This document shows positions 60,186 through 64,000 of a stretch of 64,000 bases of DNA, piece by piece. The DNA comes from Pseudoblastomonas marina (lineage in GTDB: Bacteria > Pseudomonadota > Alphaproteobacteria > Sphingomonadales > Sphingomonadaceae), in NCBI RefSeq assembly GCF_014641655.1, contig NZ_BMID01000001.1, positions 2,508,427 through 2,572,426 on the forward strand, read 5' to 3'. The position numbers and the translations under genes are program-made. Every line of letters begins with the position of its first letter. Positions within the stretch are counted from its first letter, which is position 1. The notes under the pieces were generated by a model that saw only the letters and a program-made list of their open reading frames with translations, searched no databases and had not been told where the DNA came from.

Positions 60186-60590
60186 TCAGCGTCCCATCTT
60201 CACGGTGTCGAGGATGAGCGATTTCGCCGTCTGCAGCACCTGGACGTTGTTCTGGTACTGGCGGGCGGTCTCGATCATGTCGATCAGCTCGGCCGCCTCG
60301 TCGACGCCCGCATCCCACACATTGCCGTCTGCGTCGGCGAGCGGGTTGTTCGGATCGTGGCGCATGCGCGGTTCGATGTTCGATTTGACGACCTGCTCGA
60401 CATCGACGGTGGCGATACCGTCGCCGCCCTCGACCGAGCGGAAGACCGGCTTGAGCGCGCGATAGGCTTCCTCGGCGCTGCTGTAGGTCGTGCGCGCATT
60501 GGCGAGGTTCGACGCGGTGGTGTTCATCCGGGTCAGCTGCGCGGACATCGCGCGCCCCGAAATGTCGAAGATGTTCAGGTTACCGGGCAT
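60186..60590 (-). CDS. flgC: proximal rod protein FlgC
   Basis: The 134-residue rod protein shows NIFDISGRAMSAQLTRMNTTASNLANARTTYSSAEEAYRALKPVF and DVAAELIDMIETARQYQNNVQVLQTAKSL-like C-terminus. It lies 3 bases after flgB. Confidence 0.95.
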   Translation of the reverse strand: MPGNLNIFDISGRAMSAQLTRMNTTASNLANARTTYSSAEEAYRALKPVFRSVEGGDGIATVDVEQVVKSNIEPRMRHDPNNPLADADGNVWDAGVDEAAELIDMIETARQYQNNVQVLQTAKSLILDTVKMGR

Positions 60591-60593
60591 GGA

Positions 60594-60941
60594 TCATTCC
60601 CCTTTCAAGGCGCGGGTCAGCGTCGCCACGCGGCCTTCGAGGAAGGACAGCGTGGTCGAATAGCCCACCGCGTTTTCGGCGAAGAGCGTCTGTTCGGTGG
60701 AAAGCTCGACTGTGTTGCCATCGAGCGAGGGATTGAGCGGGATGCGATAGCCGGCATTGCCCTTGGCCGCGCGGTCGGCATCGCTGCCGCCGCGCACTTC
60801 CTGCATGGCGCGCTCGAAATCGAGGTCCTTCGCCTTGTAGCCGGGCGTCGCGCTGTTCGCGATGTTGGAGGCGAGCATGGAGAGGCGCTGCGAGCGAAGC
60901 CGCAATGCATCCCCGTGAATGCCGAAAATCTTGTCTGCCAT
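60594..60941 (-). CDS. flgB: proximal rod protein FlgB
   Basis: The 115-residue protein shows FGIHGDALRLRSQRLSMLASNIANSATPGYKAKDLDFERAMQ, the FlgB rod motif. The ATG at 60941 is preferred over the GTG one codon upstream. It is the first gene of the flgB-C-D-E-F-G-H-I-J-K-L operon and sits about 65 bases downstream of a sigma-54 promoter start. Confidence 0.94.
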   Translation of the reverse strand: MADKIFGIHGDALRLRSQRLSMLASNIANSATPGYKAKDLDFERAMQEVRGGSDADRAAKGNAGYRIPLNPSLDGNTVELSTEQTLFAENAVGYSTTLSFLEGRVATLTRALKGE

Positions 60942-61016
60942 CACTCGAATTCCTGCTTAAGTCTGCTCGCCTTTTGCCGTGAAGGGCGTTGGACGAATGG
61001 ATTGCCCCGGGGATTA

Positions 61017-61033
61017 AGCAAACCCCGTGCCAA
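61017..61033 (-). promoter_or_regulatory. sigma-54 promoter of the flgB operon
   Basis: On the minus strand TTGGCACG-GGGT-TTGCT (61033-61017) matches the -24 GG / -12 GC consensus with exact 12-base spacing. Its start would fall near 61006, about 64 bases before flgB. Confidence 0.88.
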
Positions 61034-61093
61034 ATGGCTTCCTGCGCTCGAAACCAAGCGTTTCTGCGGGTTGCGACAAGCCTTCGCCCCGAG

Positions 61094-61127
61094 CGGCAAG
61101 ATCTTGCCGCCCGGCAAGCTTTTGCCG
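61094..61127. promoter_or_regulatory. tandem enhancer-like palindromes between flgB and the ExbB/MotA-like gene
   Basis: CGGCAAGATCTTGCCG (61094-61109) is a perfect 16-bp palindrome. CGGCAAGCTTTTGCCG (61112-61127) repeats it with a centre-to-centre distance of 18 bp. They lie about 90-120 bp upstream of the flgB sigma-54 promoter start. A half-site TTTTGCCG recurs at 60972-60979. Their form and position suggest a bacterial enhancer-binding protein such as FlbD; as I recall the Caulobacter ftr elements look similar. Confidence 0.7.
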
Positions 61128-61149
61128 TTCTGGCGAGGAGATAGGCCGC

Positions 61150-61857
61150 GTGATCGAAGCACCGATGGACTGGACCCTGCTGATCGATCCCGCCGCGCTG
61201 GCAATCGTCGGGCTCGGCAGTCTCGCGATCGCGTGGATCCAGAACGGCTTCGGTGCGATCCGCGAGGCAATCGGCGGCCTTCGGCGCCTGCTCACCGTTT
61301 CGCGCGATGGCGAGCGCAGCCGGCTCGCCCGCCTGATCGTCGAGGATATCGTCGATCGCCGCGGCGTCGCTTGCGCCGACCGCGGGCCGCAGACCTGTCC
61401 CTTCACCCACGAAGCCAGCCGGCTGATGTCCGACGAAACCAGCTATGCCGGCTTCTCCCGCGCGATCAGCAATCTGCTCGACCGCCATATCGCGCAGCGC
61501 CAGCGCACGGTGCGCGTGTGGAACGACATCGCCGATGCGGCACCCGCGCTGGGCATGCTCGGCACCGTGGTCGGCCTGGTGCAAATGTTCGCGGTCATGC
61601 AGAGCTCGCAGGGGATCGGGCTCGCGATGGCGCTGTGCCTGCTCACAAGCCTCTACGGCCTCGTCCTCGCGCACCTGGTCGCGGGCCCGCTCGCGCGCAG
61701 GCTCGAACTGGTCTCCGCGATCGAGGCTGAATGGCAGGAACAGACCGCCAGCCGCATGCTGGCGCTCGCCCGGCGCGAATATCCGGACGGTACCGATCAC
61801 GGCCGCGTACTCGATCTGAAGAAAGGCGCGCTCGCGGGCGTCGCGCAGGCGTCGTGA
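61150..61857 (+). CDS. ExbB/TolQ/MotA-type proton channel protein in the flagellar locus
   Basis: The 235-residue protein has hydrophobic segments around residues 11-30 and 137-190, with APALGMLGTVVGLVQMFAVMQSSQGIGLAMALCLLTSLYGLVLAHLVAGPL matching the MotA/ExbB family core. A cytosolic stretch carries many arginines. The GTG at 61150 has an AGGAG 11 bases upstream; ATG 61165 is the alternative start. It overlaps the ExbD/MotB-like gene by GTGA, so both are made together. It is distinct from motA at 51809. Its role in motility is inferred from location. Confidence 0.8.
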   Translation: MIEAPMDWTLLIDPAALAIVGLGSLAIAWIQNGFGAIREAIGGLRRLLTVSRDGERSRLARLIVEDIVDRRGVACADRGPQTCPFTHEASRLMSDETSYAGFSRAISNLLDRHIAQRQRTVRVWNDIADAAPALGMLGTVVGLVQMFAVMQSSQGIGLAMALCLLTSLYGLVLAHLVAGPLARRLELVSAIEAEWQEQTASRMLALARREYPDGTDHGRVLDLKKGALAGVAQAS

Positions 61858-62318
61858 AGAACACGCGCTCGCTCGTCGGCTTCGTCGACCTCACGCTGAT
61901 CCTGCTGGGCTCGCTTGCGCTGGTCGGGGATCTCGAGCGGCGCGACGAGGAGTCCGCCGCCGGGCCGGCTCTCGAACCCGTCGCCGAACCGGGCTCCGAG
62001 TACGTCCTCCGCCGTCCGATCGTACAGGTCTTCGAGCCGGGCGAGGCGCGGCTGGCGCCGGAAGGGCGTGCCTGGCTCGCGCGCCTGGTCGAGGACGCGC
62101 GCATTGGTGTCGTCCGCGTCAGCGTCGCGCCCGATGCATCGGACGGAGCCGGGCGCCTCGACGAGTGGGAGATCGCGGCCGCGCGGACCGCGTCGATCCT
62201 CTACGCACTCAAGCAGGCGGGCGTGAGCGACGAACGGATCGATCCGCAACTGCCGCGAGACGGAAGCGAAGCGGGTCTCGTCACCATAACGATCGCGGCG
62301 GGCGCGCCGCGCGACTGA
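61854..62318 (+). CDS. ExbD/MotB-like partner protein
   Basis: The 154-residue protein has a single N-terminal TM (LVGFVDLTLILLGSLALVGD) with the key aspartate D12 in the ExbD-type FVD motif, then a periplasmic domain. The end (VRVSVAPDASDGAGR...EIAAARTASILYALKQAGVSDERI) resembles an OmpA-like domain but has degenerated peptidoglycan-binding residues. MotB is about twice this length. It starts with GTG overlapping the upstream gene. It probably forms the ion pathway with the ExbB/MotA-like protein. Confidence 0.75.
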   Translation: MKNTRSLVGFVDLTLILLGSLALVGDLERRDEESAAGPALEPVAEPGSEYVLRRPIVQVFEPGEARLAPEGRAWLARLVEDARIGVVRVSVAPDASDGAGRLDEWEIAAARTASILYALKQAGVSDERIDPQLPRDGSEAGLVTITIAAGAPRD

Positions 62319-62320
62319 TC

Positions 62321-62336
62321 TGGCACGCGCCTTGCT
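62321..62336 (+). promoter_or_regulatory. sigma-54 promoter of flgA
   Basis: TGGCACG-CGCC-TTGCT (62321-62336) matches the consensus with 12-base GG to GC spacing. It begins 2 bases after the stop of the ExbD/MotB-like gene; transcription would start near 62348, about 34 bases before flgA. Confidence 0.88.
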
Positions 62337-62381
62337 AGAGCCACGGGAGAATTGAACCGCAGCAAAGAAAAGGTGCGTCCC

Positions 62382-62909
62382 ATGATCCGCAAGCCAGCCG
62401 CCTTGTCGGCGATCGCCGTCCTCGCCATGGCGAGCGTGCCCGCCCTGGCGTCCGATTTCCAGGATCTCGACGCGCTCGACGTCGCCGTCGCCGCGAGCAT
62501 GGGGGCCGAGATCGGCGAACCCGGCGGTGCGCGTGCACCGGTCGACCGTCGCCTGAAGCTCAAGGCCTGTCCCGAATTCCCGACCGTATCGGGTCCGGTC
62601 CTCGGCGCCGCCGTGGTCCGCTGCCAGTCGGTCGGCTGGTCGATCCGCGTGCCGCTGCTGCTCGAATCGGGAACGCAGGGCTCATCCGTAACCGCCGCGT
62701 CCGAGCGCGAGCAGCGCGATGCGGTGACGCGAGGCCAGGCCGTGCGCCTGACCGTCGAAGGCAATGGATATTCGCTCTCGCGCACGATGATCGCCGATCG
62801 TTCGGGACGCGTGGGCGACATGATCTCGGTCCGCGCAGACCGTCGCTCCAAGCCGATCCTTGCCCGTGTCACGGGCGTGGGCGAAGTCACCGTGCCGTCG
62901 GATCGGTAA
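62382..62909 (+). CDS. flgA: flagellar P-ring assembly chaperone FlgA
   Basis: The 175-residue periplasmic protein has a signal peptide (ends PALAS), RLKLKACPEFPTVSGPVLGAAVVRC with two cysteines, and the SAF-like C-terminal domain VTRGQAVRLTVEGNGYSLSRTMIADRSGRVGDMISVRADRRSKPILARVTGVGEV. It helps FlgI form the P-ring. It sits downstream of a sigma-54 promoter. Confidence 0.9.
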   Translation: MIRKPAALSAIAVLAMASVPALASDFQDLDALDVAVAASMGAEIGEPGGARAPVDRRLKLKACPEFPTVSGPVLGAAVVRCQSVGWSIRVPLLLESGTQGSSVTAASEREQRDAVTRGQAVRLTVEGNGYSLSRTMIADRSGRVGDMISVRADRRSKPILARVTGVGEVTVPSDR

Positions 62910-62936
62910 AAAGACGAACCCGCGAAAAATTTTTTC

Positions 62937-62963
62937 TTAAGAACCCGAATGCGCCGCCGTTAC
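62937..62963 (+). promoter_or_regulatory. candidate sigma-28 promoter for flgM
   Basis: TTAA (62937-62940), 15 bases, then GCCGTTAC (62956-62963) resembles the TAAA-N15-GCCGATAA pattern with a few mismatches. It would start transcription near 62970 upstream of flgM, in a gap of 82 bases. Confidence 0.4.
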
Positions 62964-62991
62964 CGGTGTCGAGAACTAGAAGAGGTACACC

Positions 62992-63270
62992 ATGAAACTC
63001 GATCGACCGTCCGGTTACGGCCCCGTATCAGCCACCGGCCTGCGCAGCGCCGGCGCGAAATCGGTGTCGGCCGCTTCCGAAGCGCGTCCCGTGCGCGATG
63101 AATCCTCGGTGCGTGAATCCGACGCGGCCGCGATTGCCAAGCTCGGCGCGCCGGTCGACCAGTCGCGGATCGACGAACTGCGCTCCGCGATCTCGGAAGG
63201 ACGCTATCTCGTCGATCCGGGCAAGCTCGCCCAGAAGATGATCGCGCTCGATATCTTCGGCGACGCCTGA
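62992..63270 (+). CDS. flgM: anti-sigma-28 factor FlgM
   Basis: The 92-residue protein ends in the conserved anti-sigma region VDQSRIDELRSAISEGRYLVDPGKLAQKMIALD, which binds FliA until hook completion. The N-terminal half is disordered and basic, as usual. AGAAGAGG precedes the ATG. Its presence predicts a FliA gene outside the window. Confidence 0.93.
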   Translation: MKLDRPSGYGPVSATGLRSAGAKSVSAASEARPVRDESSVRESDAAAIAKLGAPVDQSRIDELRSAISEGRYLVDPGKLAQKMIALDIFGDA

Positions 63271-63272
63271 CC

Positions 63273-63566
63273 GTGCAGGTTGCAAAGATCCAGCAAGCCC
63301 AGGAACGCCTGATCGCCGCACTGGATGCGTGCGATGCGCATGCCATCCTCGAAGCGTCGGGAGACCTTTCGGGCCTGATCGATGAGATCGAGGACATTTC
63401 CGCGCTCTATGCGGATGCCGAAACCCGCGAGGCGCTCGAGCATGTCGAACGCCTGTCGCACGCCGCCGCGCACCGGCTGCGCGTGTTGACCGACCAAACG
63501 CGCGAGCGGCTGCAGATGCTCGGCGTGGACGAGGGTCCGCTCCTCTACGGGCCGCGCGCCGCCTGA
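63273..63566 (+). CDS. flgN: FlgN-like flagellar export chaperone
   Basis: The 97-residue protein is a helical bundle (QQAQERLIAALDACDAHAILEASGDLSGLIDEIED...). Size, GTG start 2 bases after flgM, and helix pattern fit the FlgN/FlgK-FlgL chaperone, though sequence conservation in this family is weak. It likely delivers FlgK and FlgL to the export gate. Confidence 0.7.
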   Translation: MQVAKIQQAQERLIAALDACDAHAILEASGDLSGLIDEIEDISALYADAETREALEHVERLSHAAAHRLRVLTDQTRERLQMLGVDEGPLLYGPRAA

Positions 63567-63627
63567 CGAAGGCCTTCATTCTAACGACCTGCCTCACCCA
63601 ACCTCTTCATAACCAGGTCCCCAACTG

Positions 63628-63663
63628 CCGCCCCGGTCCTGAAACCGGGGCGGTTTTTCTTTT
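63628..63663 (+). terminator. intrinsic terminator after flgM-flgN
   Basis: CCGCCCCGGT (63628-63637) pairs with ACCGGGGCGG (63644-63653) around a CCTGAA loop, followed by TTTTTCTTTT. Strong and plus-strand. Confidence 0.93.
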
Positions 63664-63686
63664 CCACGCGCAAATCCTGCAGAAAT

Positions 63687-63702
63687 TGGCACGGCTCTTG
63701 CT
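63687..63702 (+). promoter_or_regulatory. sigma-54 promoter of the transglycosylase gene
   Basis: TGGCACG-GCTC-TTGCT (63687-63702) matches the -24/-12 consensus with 12-base spacing between GG and GC. Transcription would begin near 63714, 18 bases before the GTG at 63732, with AAGGAG as the ribosome-binding site. Confidence 0.88.
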
Positions 63703-63731
63703 GATGGTCCTTCGAACAAAGGAGCCATCAC

Positions 63732-64000
63732 GTGCCATCGACCATCGACACCTCCGTTCGGGGAGGGACTGACCGCATCACTCGCGCCATCGCGCAGTCC
63801 GCCCGCCGGACCGGCGTCGATTTCGATTATCTGATGGGCCAGGCCCGCATCGAAAGCGGGATGAATCCCAACGCCAAGGCGCCCACCAGCTCGGCCACCG
63901 GGCTTTACCAGTTCATCAGCCAGAGCTGGCTTGCGACCGTCTACGAGCACGGCAGCAAGCACGGGCTCGACTGGGCTGCAGGCGCGATCCGGCGCGACGG
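63732..64000 (+). CDS. lytic transglycosylase (SLT domain), 3' truncated by window
   Basis: About 89 residues are visible. ITRAIAQSARRTGVDFDYLMGQARIESGMNPNAKAPTSSATGLYQFISQSWLATV is the start of the soluble-lytic-transglycosylase domain, with the catalytic glutamate in ARIESG and GLYQF motif. The GTG at 63732 follows AAGGAG. Controlled by a sigma-54 promoter in a flagellar locus, it is a good candidate to open the wall for the rod, replacing the missing muramidase half of FlgJ. The C-terminal region lies outside. Confidence 0.85.
   Translation, partial: MPSTIDTSVRGGTDRITRAIAQSARRTGVDFDYLMGQARIESGMNPNAKAPTSSATGLYQFISQSWLATVYEHGSKHGLDWAAGAIRRD

Noticed and set aside
61112-61138. A sigma-54 promoter directing the ExbB/MotA-like gene
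   Set aside because: A GG and GC pair occurs but with 11-base spacing and poor flanks; it is better explained as one of the enhancer palindromes.

Overview
This 64 kb window comes from the chromosome of a GC-rich, motile alphaproteobacterium. Protein families and gene order fit Sphingomonadales, most likely Erythrobacteraceae. Pointers are a suf operon led by an Rrf2 regulator and carrying a DUF559 gene, rplM-rpsI with an N-terminally extended S9, adjacent divergent purD and xseA, a large TonB-dependent receptor, a MerC-domain protein, DUF2093 and MmcB proteins, and a compact flg operon under sigma-54-type promoters. I saw no insertion sequence, prophage, CRISPR array, integron or plasmid gene. 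Nearly all the sequence is vertically inherited-looking housekeeping DNA with very tight packing and many 4-bp ATGA, GTGA or TTGA overlaps.

Layout. 1-11.6 kb: end of a lipid-kinase-like gene, a metallophosphoesterase, ribosomal proteins S9/L13, CutA, heme A synthase, a MerC-like membrane protein with an operator-like palindrome in its promoter, thiS-thiG, an acyl-CoA synthetase, gamma-glutamyltransferase and pyrD. 11.6-20.5 kb: a DUF885 lipoprotein, then a tightly overlapping operon Rrf2-sufB-DUF559-secreted protein-34-aa membrane peptide-sufC-sufD-sufS-sufT-sufA. 20.5-27.7 kb: small lipoproteins, EI24 protein, PfkB kinase, purD/xseA with overlapping divergent start codons, DUF2093 and an M23 peptidase. 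27.9-34.3 kb: a 977-residue TonB-dependent receptor with a strong terminator, facing a three-gene overlapping set of methyltransferase, TPR/2-oxoglutarate oxygenase and a second 2-oxoglutarate oxygenase. 34.3-50.8 kb: phytase-like protein, rpmB, an acidic lipoprotein, tadA, RNase T2, nadC, a LytS/LytTR-type two-component pair, HD protein, two M48 peptidases, a DsbA-like protein, APP1-like phosphatase, a PAS protein, DUF2141, fatty acid hydroxylase, MmcB, then tRNA-Arg(CCG).

50.9-64 kb is a flagellar locus. On the minus strand: motA-motB and flgB-C-D-E-F-G-H-I-J-K-L. On the plus strand, diverging from flgB: an ExbB/MotA-like plus ExbD/MotB-like pair, flgA, flgM, flgN and the start of a transglycosylase gene. 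Three sites match the sigma-54 -24/-12 pattern, ahead of flgB, flgA and the transglycosylase gene, and two weaker sites resemble sigma-28 promoters ahead of motA and flgM. A tandem pair of CGGCAAG...CTTGCCG elements lies about 90-120 bp upstream of the flgB promoter, where a sigma-54 activator of the FlbD/FleQ type would bind. FlgM, FlgN and the sigma-28-like sites suggest an ordered flagellar hierarchy.

The most noteworthy items are the flagellar enhancer/promoter array, the extra proton-channel pair beside flgB, the uncharacterised genes embedded in the suf operon, a dispersed intergenic element built of consecutive hairpins, the operator-like promoter of the MerC gene, the start-site hairpins, and the lysine/alanine/glutamate-rich extension of S9. 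Coordinates come from reading the sequence; functional names rest on recognised motifs and family knowledge, with no database search run.
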